DNA of 64,000 nt. It comes from Rickettsia helvetica (GTDB lineage: Bacteria; Pseudomonadota; Alphaproteobacteria; Rickettsiales; Rickettsiaceae). Positions 8,365 through 17,752 of this stretch are shown piece after piece (position 1 is the stretch's first letter; the number at the start of each line of letters is the position of its first letter). The notes below the pieces were generated by a model. The model had not been told where the DNA came from and ran no database searches. It worked only from the letters and a program-made list of their open reading frames with translations. Both the position numbers and the translations under genes were made by a program. The stretch spans positions 248,001 to 312,000 of the forward strand of contig NZ_OZ018776.1 in assembly GCF_963970025.1 (NCBI RefSeq), given 5' to 3'.

Positions 8365-8536
8365 GGTGTTGTTGCATGGATCGGTTTCATCGTCATTGCG
8401 AGCAACTGTAAGGAGCACGGCAATCCAGAAAAAATAATAAAAAATTTTGTAAATCAGAATTTTTTACTGGATTGCTTCGTCAATTGCTATGCAATTTCCT
8501 CGCAATGACGATGAAACCGATCCACGCAACAACACC
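8365..8536. repeat. composite palindrome, family A inside a GCGTGGATCGGTTTC palindrome
   Basis: Arms 8365-8402 and 8499-8536 are 38-base inverted repeats with one mismatch. The outer half reads GGTGTTGTTGC.TGGATCGG and the inner half is the family A end GTCATTGCGAG. The element ends one base before the dnaE stop, so it may shape the 3' end of the dnaE message. Confidence 0.9.
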
Positions 8537-8537
8537 G

Positions 8538-11500
8538 CTATTTACTATATTCTTTTAAAATCTCAAAATCTTGTGCTTGGAGAAAGAATTTTTCAGGTAA
8601 TGTAATTTTTGCTACAAAATTCTTTACATCTTCGCTTTGTAAATAGATCGTAGCTTTAGCATTACTTTCATTATTATTAGTGCGAGCTGCAAGCAAGGTT
8701 ACTATCTGCCGTAATTCTTCATGATTTTGTGGGTAAAGCTGTAGCTCGAATTGTTTATTATTAACTGCATCCTCAATTGATGAAAAACTTTTTGCCGTTA
8801 GTTTTATTCCTCCCTCATCTTTAACTATGTCACAATTAACTACTACCAAACTTTTAACATCAAGTAAATGTACATAATCTTTTAAAACTTCCTCACTAAA
8901 AATACTAAGTTCAAAGATATTCTCAGGATCGGAAAGCACGAGTGTAACGAACCTACCTCTTGCCGACATACGAGAATCCTTTTTTTGTATTACACCGGCA
9001 AGATTTACTCGGTTAGTGCCTTCAGGTAAGTTATTATATAAATCCGCAGTATTTAAAATATTTAAACGACTAAATATTTCTTGGTACTGCGTAAGAGGAT
9101 GATTAGAGATAAATAAACCCATAGCCTCAAATTCATAAAAAGCTAAAGTATTTTTATCGGCATAATCACTTGATACTAAAATAGTTGGACTTAAACTAGA
9201 AACTTTAATTAAGCTCAATTGATTAGATTCCTGCTCTTCGTGATATGAAGTTGAATAAGAAAGTAATTTTGGAATGCTTGAAAATAATTGCAATCTATTA
9301 TCATGTAACTCATCAAAACAGCCTGATTTAATTAAATTTTCCAATAATTTACTGTTAATAGATTTTGGGGGTAATCTTTCAATAAAATCGGTAATTGATT
9401 TAAATGGCCCTCTTGCTTTTCGCTCGTCTGTTACTAACTTACCGAAATTTGGCGTAACTCCCTTAATAGCACCTAAGGCGAAGATTATTGCACTACCGGT
9501 ATCATATCCTTCTTCTTTGTCATACCGCGGCTTGACCGCGGTATCTTTTGAAATTTCCTGGATCCTGCGATCAAGTCGCGGGATGACAGTGTCCGAAGAC
9601 TTTACGCTAAAATACCCTTCAGAAATATTAATATTAGGTGCAGTAATTTTTATGCCGTTATCTTTTGCTTCTTGCAGAAATAAATTAATTTTATCGTGAT
9701 TATTCAATTCAAGATTTAAGCAAGCAACTAAAAATTCAGCAGGATAATTAGCTTTAAGATATGCAGTTTGGTATGAAATAACACCGTAAGCCGCAGCATG
9801 TGCCTTATTAAACCCGTATCCGGCAAATTTAGCCACGGTTGCAAAAATGGATTTAGCTTGAGATTCCGAAATATTATTAGCAATTGCCCCTTTAACAAAA
9901 ATTTCTTCCTGCTCCTCCATTTCTTTTTTTATCTTCTTACCCATTGCTCTACGGAGCAAATCAGCAGCTCCTAGCGTATAGCCTGCAAGAATCTGAGCAA
10001 TTCTTTGTACCTGCTCCTGATATATCACCACTCCGTAAGTTTCTTCCAAGATCGGCTTTAATAGTTCGTGTAAATAATCAGGCTGCTGTAATTTATGCTT
10101 ACAAGCTATATAGGTAGGGATATTTTCCATAGGACCGGGACGGTATAACGCACCAAGAGCTATCAAATCATGTATAGAATCAGGTTTAAGACGTCTAAGT
10201 GCATCTTTCATCCCAATACTTTCAAATTGGAAAACTCCGACTCCCTTACCTTTACACAACATTTGATAAGTCTTATTATCATCAAACGTCATATTGTTAA
10301 AATCTACTTCTATCCCTTGCTCTTTAAGTAGTTTCTTACAATCGGTAATAACCGTTAGGGTTTGCAACCCTAAAAAATCAAATTTAATTAAACCGGCAAT
10401 TTCAGAATATTTCATAGAATAACCGACTACCAACATATCGGAATTAACATCTTTATATACCGGTACTATATCGACTAAATCAGTACCTGCTATTACGATT
10501 CCTGCAGCATGAGTTGAGGAATGCCTATGTAGCCCTTCAAGAATTAACGAAGTATCAAGTACTAGCTTAATTAACTCCGCTTCACCCTCTAAATTATACA
10601 GCCCATTACCTTTAGCGGCATTTGCAAGCTCCGGAACTTCACGTATTGCCTGTTCTAGGCTAACTGGATTAACTGCACTAAAAGGTACAAGCTCTGTTAG
10701 ATAATCAGCGAATTTATAAGGCAAGCTAAGCACACGAGCAACATCCTTAATTACAGCCTTTGCCTGCATCTTACCGAAAGTTATAATCTGTCCTACTCTA
10801 TTATTACCGTATTTAGAGCGTACGTAATTAATTACTTCCTCACGCCTTTCTTGACAAAAATCAATATCGAAATCAGGCATTGAAATACGTTCAGGATTTA
10901 AAAATCTTTCAAATAATAAGCCGAATTTAATCGGATCGAGATCAGTAATAAGCAAACTCCAAGCAACAACCGAGCCTGCTCCCGATCCTCTACCCGGTCC
11001 GACTAAAATACCCTCTTTTTTACTCCATTTAATAAAATCGGATACAATCAAAAAATAACCGGCAAAATTCATATTACAGATAATATCCAGCTCATAATTA
11101 AGACAAGCAAAATATTCGGTTTTCAATTCTTCTTGATTCTCTAACGAAATATTTTCAGATTTAAACTTTATAGCAAGCCTTGCAAGCAACCCTTCTTTTG
11201 CATCTTTTCTAATTAAATCCGTTTCACTAATATCTTTGGTGGCAAAATTAGGCAGCATCGGCGGGTTTGCATGTGCTGCAAAATAACAACGCTCTCTTAA
11301 ATTTACAGTATTTTGGGTAGCAGCGGGTAAGTCGGAAAAAAGCTCTATCATCTCACGTGGTGATCTAAAATAACAATTTTCGCTAACTGTTTTTCGATCC
11401 GAATATTCTTTAGTAACACCGGCTGATATGCATAACAATACATCATGTGCATCATGCATGCTTTTCTCACTAAACAAAACTTTATTAGTAGCAACAAGCG

Positions 11501-12074
11501 GAATAGCAAGCTCGGCAGCAATTCTAATATAACTATCCTCAATAAACTGTTCTTCAGGTAGATCATGTCTCATAATCTCAAAGTAAAAACGGTCTCCTAA
11601 AATTTCCTGTAATTTACGTGCAAACAGCATCGCTTGCTCCTCGTTACGAGCTAGCAAGCATTTTCCGACAATACCGTCGGTATAACAGCATAATCCTATT
11701 AATCCTTCTTGATATTCGATTAAATCTTCAAAATCAATGTGATCGCAGATCTTACGATCATTTTTAGTAAAAGTAAGACTTGATAGTTTGAGTAAATTTT
11801 TATAGCCGACTTCATCTTTAGCTATAAGCAAAATTTGAGCAAAAATATCTATATCGTATTTTATATTTAGAATAACCCCATGTATCGGCTGCAGCCCCTT
11901 TTTTACTGCGTATAATGCAAATTCTAATGAGCCGAATAAATTTCCCTTATCTGCCAAACAAATAGCAGGCATTTTATGCGATAAAGCAAGCTCTACTACC
12001 TTCTCGATCGTTAATGCACTTTCTAGAAAAGAATAAGAGCTTTGAGTTCTTAAATGAATAAATTCAGGTCGCAT
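8538..12074 (-). CDS. dnaE: DNA polymerase III alpha subunit, with family B repeat peptide inserted
   Basis: A 1178-residue replicative polymerase. The N-terminal PHP domain (IHLRTQSSYSFLESALTIE, LADKGNLFGSLEF) comes first. The polymerase core has the GPGRGSGAGSVVAW loop and the catalytic PDFDIDFCQERREEV aspartates. Next come the YQEQV tower/fingers region and KAHAAAYG. The OB-fold near the end (VNLAGVIQKKDSRMSARGRF) and the tau-binding C-terminus are complete. About two thirds along, roughly 35 residues (VIPRLDRRIQEISKDTAV.. and YDKEEGYD) come from a family B palindromic repeat (9519-9587) inserted in frame. The gene is alone on the strand, bounded by repeats on both sides. Confidence 0.95.
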   Translation of the reverse strand: MRPEFIHLRTQSSYSFLESALTIEKVVELALSHKMPAICLADKGNLFGSLEFALYAVKKGLQPIHGVILNIKYDIDIFAQILLIAKDEVGYKNLLKLSSLTFTKNDRKICDHIDFEDLIEYQEGLIGLCCYTDGIVGKCLLARNEEQAMLFARKLQEILGDRFYFEIMRHDLPEEQFIEDSYIRIAAELAIPLVATNKVLFSEKSMHDAHDVLLCISAGVTKEYSDRKTVSENCYFRSPREMIELFSDLPAATQNTVNLRERCYFAAHANPPMLPNFATKDISETDLIRKDAKEGLLARLAIKFKSENISLENQEELKTEYFACLNYELDIICNMNFAGYFLIVSDFIKWSKKEGILVGPGRGSGAGSVVAWSLLITDLDPIKFGLLFERFLNPERISMPDFDIDFCQERREEVINYVRSKYGNNRVGQIITFGKMQAKAVIKDVARVLSLPYKFADYLTELVPFSAVNPVSLEQAIREVPELANAAKGNGLYNLEGEAELIKLVLDTSLILEGLHRHSSTHAAGIVIAGTDLVDIVPVYKDVNSDMLVVGYSMKYSEIAGLIKFDFLGLQTLTVITDCKKLLKEQGIEVDFNNMTFDDNKTYQMLCKGKGVGVFQFESIGMKDALRRLKPDSIHDLIALGALYRPGPMENIPTYIACKHKLQQPDYLHELLKPILEETYGVVIYQEQVQRIAQILAGYTLGAADLLRRAMGKKIKKEMEEQEEIFVKGAIANNISESQAKSIFATVAKFAGYGFNKAHAAAYGVISYQTAYLKANYPAEFLVACLNLELNNHDKINLFLQEAKDNGIKITAPNINISEGYFSVKSSDTVIPRLDRRIQEISKDTAVKPRYDKEEGYDTGSAIIFALGAIKGVTPNFGKLVTDERKARGPFKSITDFIERLPPKSINSKLLENLIKSGCFDELHDNRLQLFSSIPKLLSYSTSYHEEQESNQLSLIKVSSLSPTILVSSDYADKNTLAFYEFEAMGLFISNHPLTQYQEIFSRLNILNTADLYNNLPEGTNRVNLAGVIQKKDSRMSARGRFVTLVLSDPENIFELSIFSEEVLKDYVHLLDVKSLVVVNCDIVKDEGGIKLTAKSFSSIEDAVNNKQFELQLYPQNHEELRQIVTLLAARTNNNESNAKATIYLQSEDVKNFVAKITLPEKFFLQAQDFEILKEYSK
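9519..9587. repeat. family B palindromic element inside dnaE
   Basis: GTCATACCGCGGCTTGACC at one end and GATCAAGTCGCGGGATGAC at the other form imperfect inverted arms. Read with dnaE they give VIPRLDRRIQ and AVKPRYD. The reading frame of the gene stays open across the element. Confidence 0.85.
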
Positions 12075-12103
12075 TTTAAATTAATGTTATAAGTGTATAA
12101 ATC

Positions 12104-12200
12104 GTCATTGCTAGCGAATGTAGAGAGCGTGGCAGTCTCATAAAACAGTATAAAATTCCTGAGATTGCCACGTCGATTCTACGAATCTCCTCGCAATGAC
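12104..12200. repeat. palindromic element, family A
   Basis: Family A ends GTCATTGCTAGCGA and CCTCGCAATGAC bracket a centre with two opposed AGATTGCCACG-like blocks. It fills the gap between ugd and dnaE, which run in the same direction. Confidence 0.8.
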
Positions 12201-12210
12201 ATTGCTTAGG

Positions 12211-13515
12211 TTAAATTTTACTTCCAACTGTATAATATCTAAAACCGATTTTTTTCATTGCTTCATTATCTAGTATATTTCTAAGATCAATGATTATCGG
12301 AGATTTTACTAAATCATAAATTTCTTGCCAATTAAGCTCTTTAAATTCTGACCATTCAGTTGCAATAACTATAATATTTACTGATTTACAGGCTTCAACT
12401 GCCGAATCTAAATATAGCAAATTTTTATGTTCCAAATTCTTTTTAGCATTTTCAAGACCGACAGGATCAAATGCTTTAACATATACATCTTTATTTAATA
12501 AGATCTTTACAATTTCGATGGCAGGGCTTGCTCTAACATCATCTGTTCCTGCTTTATATGTTAAGCCTAAAATTGCTATATTTTTACCTTTTAAATCTCC
12601 GTCTAACAAAGTAGCTATCTTATCTACCATATTACCTGGACGCTGCTTATTACTTTTAATTACTGCCTTAAGAATCTTACAATCGATATGATGGTTTTCT
12701 ACAAGATTATTTAATGCTAGAATATCTTTTGGAAAACACGAACCGCCAAAACCTGGTCCTGCATTTAAAAAATTTTGACCGATTCTTTGATCCAGTCCTA
12801 CACCTTTAGATAAATCTTTAATATTACCGCCGATTTTTTCACATAAATCAGCCATCTCATTAATAAAAGCAATTTTGGTAGCTAGAAAACTATTTGAAGC
12901 ATATTTAATAAGTTCGCTCGTCACTAAATCGGTAACCACAAACTTTGCACCTTGTTTTATTAAAGGTGCATAAATTTTTCGCAATATTTCCTCTGATTCT
13001 TTATTATTTACACCGACAACTATACGATCAGGATATAAAAAATCTTCTACCGCACTGCTTTCTCTTAAAAACTCAGGATTAGAAGCAACATTAAATGAAA
13101 AGCCTTTTGATTTTAAATACGCTATAATATTACTGCAACTATCAGGCGGAACAGTAGATTTTATGACTATTAAACAATCTTTATTTATATGCATAGAAAC
13201 TTTATCAATAGCATCATAGACATATTTTAAATCTGCTTCTCCAGACTCTTTTGAAGGCGTGCCGACCGTAATAAATATTGCCTCGGCATTTTGAAGTTCA
13301 TTATTATAAATATTTGTAAATTTTAACCTATCAGATTCTAAAGCTTGCTTAAGATACTCATCAAGTTTAGCTTCATAAATCGGTAATATTTGCTTATTTA
13401 ATTTGGATATTTTAACCTCATCATTATCAAGACAAGTAACATTATGACCTAAATAGCCCATAATAATACCTGAGACTAATCCCACATATCCGCTACCGAT
13501 AAATGTAATATTCAT
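12211..13515 (-). CDS. ugd: UDP-glucose 6-dehydrogenase
   Basis: A 434-residue UDP-glucose/GDP-mannose dehydrogenase family enzyme. It oxidises UDP-glucose to UDP-glucuronate with NAD+, feeding LPS or polysaccharide sugars. Visible motifs are the Rossmann loop ITFIGSGYVGLVSG at the N-terminus, VGTPS, STVPP, NPEFLREG-like SNPEFLRESSA, and the catalytic cysteine in GPGFGGSCFPKDI. A second Rossmann half begins at IAILGLTYKAGTDDVRASPA. Length and order match the family. The start MNITFIGSGYVG leaves no room for a shorter version. It is divergent from the AsmA-like gene, sharing a 118-base AT-rich intergenic region. Confidence 0.93.
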   Translation of the reverse strand: MNITFIGSGYVGLVSGIIMGYLGHNVTCLDNDEVKISKLNKQILPIYEAKLDEYLKQALESDRLKFTNIYNNELQNAEAIFITVGTPSKESGEADLKYVYDAIDKVSMHINKDCLIVIKSTVPPDSCSNIIAYLKSKGFSFNVASNPEFLRESSAVEDFLYPDRIVVGVNNKESEEILRKIYAPLIKQGAKFVVTDLVTSELIKYASNSFLATKIAFINEMADLCEKIGGNIKDLSKGVGLDQRIGQNFLNAGPGFGGSCFPKDILALNNLVENHHIDCKILKAVIKSNKQRPGNMVDKIATLLDGDLKGKNIAILGLTYKAGTDDVRASPAIEIVKILLNKDVYVKAFDPVGLENAKKNLEHKNLLYLDSAVEACKSVNIIVIATEWSEFKELNWQEIYDLVKSPIIIDLRNILDNEAMKKIGFRYYTVGSKI

Positions 13516-13633
13516 AATTTTTTGTGATTTTTATATTAAATTTTTAGATTATACGTTATATTTAACTAGCTTATAAAGCTACTACAACAAAGTATAAAGC
13601 TTTTATCATATTTCAATAGATTTACAAGCTCAA

Positions 13634-16147
13634 ATGAATTTTATTAAAAAAACCTTTATTAGTATTTTTATAATTCTGATTTCATTATCTTTGGCTATAA
13701 CTCTAACTGTTTATAGTGCAAATAAAGGATACTTAAATGAACCTTTGAAAAAAATAATTGAATTTTATTTAAGTAAAAATGATATAAAGGCTGTACTACA
13801 TAATTTAGAATTTAAAGAAAACCGATTATCCATAGATAAAATTTCCTTAAGTCTTATAGATAATGCTAGAGGAGAAATTAACGATTTTAATCTTTTCTTT
13901 AATTTCAAAAATTTCTTCTCTAATTCGTTAATAGAGGCTAATTTTAATATTGATAAAATTTCCGTAATCTCAAATAACGATGAAGAGATTATAAATACTT
14001 CAACGACCGGTGATTATTCGTTAAATATAATTAAAAAAGATTCCCTAACCGACATACGGTTAACTTCAATAAAAAGTGATATCTTAACCGATGAGCAAGG
14101 AGCAGGCTTACCTCTAGGAAATGCTTTATGCTCATATAAAACCGCCTATTCTAAAGATAATCCAAAGACCGTTAATTGCAAACTTACCTTTGGGGACAAA
14201 GCTTTTTTATCACTAAACGGTATAATAACTGATAAAAATATCGACGCAAGTGCAACTGCAGCAAATATGCCTTTAATAATTTATCAAACAGTCGAAAAAA
14301 TCATTCCAGATAATCCTATAATCTCATATTTGCGAGAACATATAAAACAAGGTTACATCCAAAACGGAGAATTAAATATTAAATTAGATAAAAAATTTTT
14401 AAAAAAAAATTTTTTAGTAGAAGATAATTTAAAAGCAAATTTACATATCTCGAATTTTGAATATAAATATCATAAAGATTTACCGCCTTTAACTAAAGTT
14501 GATACTAATATAATCATTTCAGGACCGGAAATAAAACTTCTAATTAATGAAGCATATAGCGGTAAAAGTGTCGTTTCAGATGGTATTATGACTTTCAAAT
14601 GGGAAGGACCGGATAAATCGCAATTTGTTTTTAATGCTACTGCTAAAGGTGAAATTAACGACTTAATTGCTTTTGTTCCAAATGATGCATATCAAAATAT
14701 TAAAGCTCAAAATATTGATCTAAAAAAAATAAAAGGGTCGGCAAATTCAATAATAGAGTTAATAATCCCTATTAGCCCAAATATCCCTAATAGCTATAAT
14801 ATTTTGTCGACATTAACAAATATTTCTTTTAATAGTTTAGACAATAATATCCTATTACAAAACGGAGAAGCTAAAGGTAGCTTTAAAGATAATAAACTAA
14901 ATATTAGCGGTAAAGGTAAAATTAATAATTATGCAAGCAGCTTTACTTATGATCATGATATATCGAATAAAAATAATGAGTGTTTACTTAAAATAAAAAG
15001 CAATATTGCGGCAAATAATCAAAGATTTGGAGTATTTAAATTAATTTCAGGCAGCACTGTTTTAAATTTTGAGTATAAAAAACAGCATAATAATGAGAGT
15101 TTTATTACCGTTAATTCTAATCTTGATAATTTAGAATTTTATATAGATAAAGTATCTATTCATAAAAAATTATATAAAAAAGCCAATTTATATTTATATA
15201 CTAAATTAAATGATAAAAATTTCGATGGAAATATTGAATTTAACCTTTCAGGGCAGGATAATCTAAAAATTAACGGTAATGCCTTAATTAAGAAAAATAT
15301 TTATAATATTAATCTAGCCTCTGTTAAACATAATCATACGAATTTAAAAGGAAAAATAATCATAGATAATCATAATCTTAATACGGAACTTTATGGAAGC
15401 GGATTAGATTTATCAAATGCTAATATGATGCAGTTTTTAGAAAAAGAGGGAGATTCTACACGTAATATTAATTTAAAAACTAATATATCAAAAATACTTT
15501 TAAAGAATAATATAATTCTAGGTAATCTTGATTTAGCAATTAAATGTGATAAAGTGCGGTGTTTCTCCGGTTTTCTAAATGCTAATATCGATAATAAAAA
15601 AGTTAAGATGTCGCTTACCGCTAAGGAAACTTTTGAACAATGGCTAATTGAATCCGATAATGCCGGAGCATTGCTTAGGGGACTCGGAATGTATACCACT
15701 ATGCAAAACGGTCAGATTAACATCAACTTAAATACAAAAAGATATGAAGTAAAAAAAGGTGAAATAGTGCCGATATTAGACGGCAAATTTTCTATAAAAC
15801 ATTTTACGGTAGTCGATACTCCTTTTTTAACACGGCTTGTTTCCTTTGTTTCATTGCCAGGTTTTCTTAGTTCAATAACTAATAATAAAAATATTTTATT
15901 TGAAGATATGAGCGGTAAATTTAATTATAGAGGAAATATAATTACAATTTTTGATACGGAAGCACATGGACCGTTCTTTGATTTTACTATGAAAGGTAAT
16001 ATTGATACCAAGCAGCAATTAATTATGGTTAAAGGAAATGTTATTCCTTCCTTTTTCTTAATCAGCACTATTGTAACTAAAATACCGGTAGTCGGTAAAA
16101 TATTTTCCAAAGTAGCCCCTTACTCCCTAAAAATGAACTATAAATAG
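13634..16147 (+). CDS. AsmA/YhdP-like envelope protein
   Basis: An 837-residue protein with one N-terminal membrane anchor (FISIFIILISLSLAITLTVYS) followed by a long, mostly beta-strand periplasmic region. The C-terminal part carries AsmA-like C-terminal features (GALLRGLGMYTTMQNGQININ, GKFSIKHFTVVDTPFLTRLVSFVSLPG, FEDMSGKFNYRGNIITI, MKGNIDTKQQLIMVKGNVIP). Proteins of the AsmA/YhdP/TamB group span the periplasm and are linked to phospholipid transport to the outer membrane. The function is inferred from family. Sequence is Asn/Lys/Ile-rich as expected in this genome. Nothing suggests truncation. A family C repeat follows. Confidence 0.75.
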   Translation: MNFIKKTFISIFIILISLSLAITLTVYSANKGYLNEPLKKIIEFYLSKNDIKAVLHNLEFKENRLSIDKISLSLIDNARGEINDFNLFFNFKNFFSNSLIEANFNIDKISVISNNDEEIINTSTTGDYSLNIIKKDSLTDIRLTSIKSDILTDEQGAGLPLGNALCSYKTAYSKDNPKTVNCKLTFGDKAFLSLNGIITDKNIDASATAANMPLIIYQTVEKIIPDNPIISYLREHIKQGYIQNGELNIKLDKKFLKKNFLVEDNLKANLHISNFEYKYHKDLPPLTKVDTNIIISGPEIKLLINEAYSGKSVVSDGIMTFKWEGPDKSQFVFNATAKGEINDLIAFVPNDAYQNIKAQNIDLKKIKGSANSIIELIIPISPNIPNSYNILSTLTNISFNSLDNNILLQNGEAKGSFKDNKLNISGKGKINNYASSFTYDHDISNKNNECLLKIKSNIAANNQRFGVFKLISGSTVLNFEYKKQHNNESFITVNSNLDNLEFYIDKVSIHKKLYKKANLYLYTKLNDKNFDGNIEFNLSGQDNLKINGNALIKKNIYNINLASVKHNHTNLKGKIIIDNHNLNTELYGSGLDLSNANMMQFLEKEGDSTRNINLKTNISKILLKNNIILGNLDLAIKCDKVRCFSGFLNANIDNKKVKMSLTAKETFEQWLIESDNAGALLRGLGMYTTMQNGQININLNTKRYEVKKGEIVPILDGKFSIKHFTVVDTPFLTRLVSFVSLPGFLSSITNNKNILFEDMSGKFNYRGNIITIFDTEAHGPFFDFTMKGNIDTKQQLIMVKGNVIPSFFLISTIVTKIPVVGKIFSKVAPYSLKMNYK

Positions 16148-16171
16148 CTAACTCCAAATAAATAAAACATA

Positions 16172-16299
16172 GGTAGACGAAGTTTAATGTGGAAAAGAGT
16201 AAGGAGGCTGTAAGCTGAGGATCACAGCGTACATTAGTATGTGAGGACTGGAGGACTTATAAGGCATTGTTGCCAATTTTTCAAATTAAACGAGTATAT
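16172..16299. repeat. palindromic element, family C (copy 1)
   Basis: Begins GTAGACGAAGTTTAATGTGG and ends CAAATTAAACGAGTATAT, with a central hairpin core around CAGCGTACATTAGTATGTGAGG. It ends five bases before the GTG start of the permease gene, so it carries that gene's 5' untranslated region. An inverted copy lies on the other side of the gene at 17602-17727. Confidence 0.88.
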
Positions 16300-16304
16300 A
16301 TTTT

Positions 16305-17570
16305 GTGCAGAAAAAATTATATTTAATCGGTATTTTACTTTTAGGCTTAATTTCCGGTCTTACGTTCAATTTAATTTTTTTCACAGTTCCATATCAATTA
16401 TCCGAAGCAAAATACACCACTGATATAATAGGTTCGATATCACTAGCTGCTTTTCCATATTGCTTAAAGGTCATATGGTCACCTTTTATAGATAAATACC
16501 CTATACCTTTTTTATGTTCTAAATTCGGTCACAGGCGTGGCTGGGCATTAGTAGCACAAATATGTTTAATCCTAGCAATGACGGGGTTCTTAAACATAAG
16601 CCCTTGTAATAACTTATATATTACCGCCGTTATCTTATTTATTATTTCATTCTGTAGTTCTACTCAAGATATTGTACTTGATGCATATAGAATTGAGAGA
16701 CCTACATCGAAAGAAGAGCTTTCAATGGCTTTTACCTTTAGTAGCATAGGGTTTCGTTTAGGTATGTTACTTGGCAGCATCGGTGCTTTATATTCATCAA
16801 TTATTTTCGGCTGGAATACAGTATATAAATTTGCTCTATTCATTACTATAATTGGACCTATAGTAATTTTATGTATCAAAGAACCACAATCAAAAGAAAT
16901 ACGCCATACAACTACTAATTTAATAGGATTACAACAATATTTTGAAGTTATTAAAAAAAGTATTATATCCTTAAAAAATGAACAGCAATATTTATTGCTA
17001 ATTATATTGTTTGTCTTTTTATATAAAGCTGCGGATTCTATACCTATGGCTATGAGTTCGCCTTTATTTCTAGATTTAAGTTTTACTACTCATGAAATTG
17101 CCGTTATTTACAAAGCTTACGGGTTACTAATCATGATCGTCGGAGGAGCTTTAGGTGGCGTTTTAACTGCAAAAATGGGTATATTTCATAGTGTCTTAAT
17201 TGGTGGAGTTATTCAATTATTGTCACCTCTTATGTTTATGATTCTTGCTACTATCGGCTATGATATAAGGACATTTATAATAACCGTTACAGTGCAAAAT
17301 TTTTGTGCAGGCTTTGCAGGAACTATTATCTCTATCTATTTTGCTAACCTTTGCAATAGTGAATTTGTTGCCACGCAATATTCTATTATTGCATCTTTTA
17401 GCTCTCTTAGCCGTATTATTCTAGCTAGTCTTGGCGGTATTTGTGCAAAATATCTTACTTGGCCTGTATTCTTTTTAGGTAATACTCTGTTTAGCATGTT
17501 ATTTATACCGATATTTTATAAAAAATATAGAAAGAAACTAGGCTTTGTGAATATTTCTAAAAAGATATGA
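16305..17570 (+). CDS. ampG: AmpG-type MFS permease
   Basis: A 421-residue major facilitator with about 12 membrane segments. Near the N-terminus PYCLKVIWSPFIDKY and KFGHRRGWALVAQI match the AmpG signature (YSLKFLWSPLVDR and GRRRGWL), and SSTQDIVLDAYRIE matches the helix 4 motif. AmpG permeases import anhydro-muropeptides for peptidoglycan recycling. Rickettsia carry several paralogues, so the true substrate of this copy is uncertain. Start is GTG 16305, immediately after a family C repeat. No ribosome binding site other than repeat sequence is available. Inverted family C copies flank the gene. Confidence 0.82.
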   Translation: MQKKLYLIGILLLGLISGLTFNLIFFTVPYQLSEAKYTTDIIGSISLAAFPYCLKVIWSPFIDKYPIPFLCSKFGHRRGWALVAQICLILAMTGFLNISPCNNLYITAVILFIISFCSSTQDIVLDAYRIERPTSKEELSMAFTFSSIGFRLGMLLGSIGALYSSIIFGWNTVYKFALFITIIGPIVILCIKEPQSKEIRHTTTNLIGLQQYFEVIKKSIISLKNEQQYLLLIILFVFLYKAADSIPMAMSSPLFLDLSFTTHEIAVIYKAYGLLIMIVGGALGGVLTAKMGIFHSVLIGGVIQLLSPLMFMILATIGYDIRTFIITVTVQNFCAGFAGTIISIYFANLCNSEFVATQYSIIASFSSLSRIILASLGGICAKYLTWPVFFLGNTLFSMLFIPIFYKKYRKKLGFVNISKKI

Positions 17571-17601
17571 CAATTATTAAAAAAGGTTTATAATATTGAT
17601 A

Positions 17602-17727
17602 TATACTCGTTTAATTTGAAAAATTGGCAACAATATCCTATAAGTCTGCGGTACTCACGTATTAATATACGCTTCTCTCCTCGTCTTATGGACTCCTTGC
17701 TCTTTTCCAAATTAAACTTCGTCTACT
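17602..17727. repeat. palindromic element, family C (copy 2, inverted)
   Basis: Reads ATACTCGTTTAATTTG at the left and CCAAATTAAACTTCGTCTAC at the right, i.e. opposite orientation to the copy at 16172-16299. Centre includes GTACTCACGTATTAATATACGC. It separates ampG from tatC. Confidence 0.88.
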
Positions 17728-17752
17728 TACTACATATATTAATCACATAATT

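Noticed and set aside
9274..9699. plus-strand open frame of 141 codons inside dnaE
   Set aside because: It is an antisense shadow of dnaE, which has clear polymerase motifs on the other strand.
16241..16423. separate small gene overlapping the AmpG start
   Set aside because: It reads through the family C repeat and then a shifted frame of the permease; no coding character of its own.
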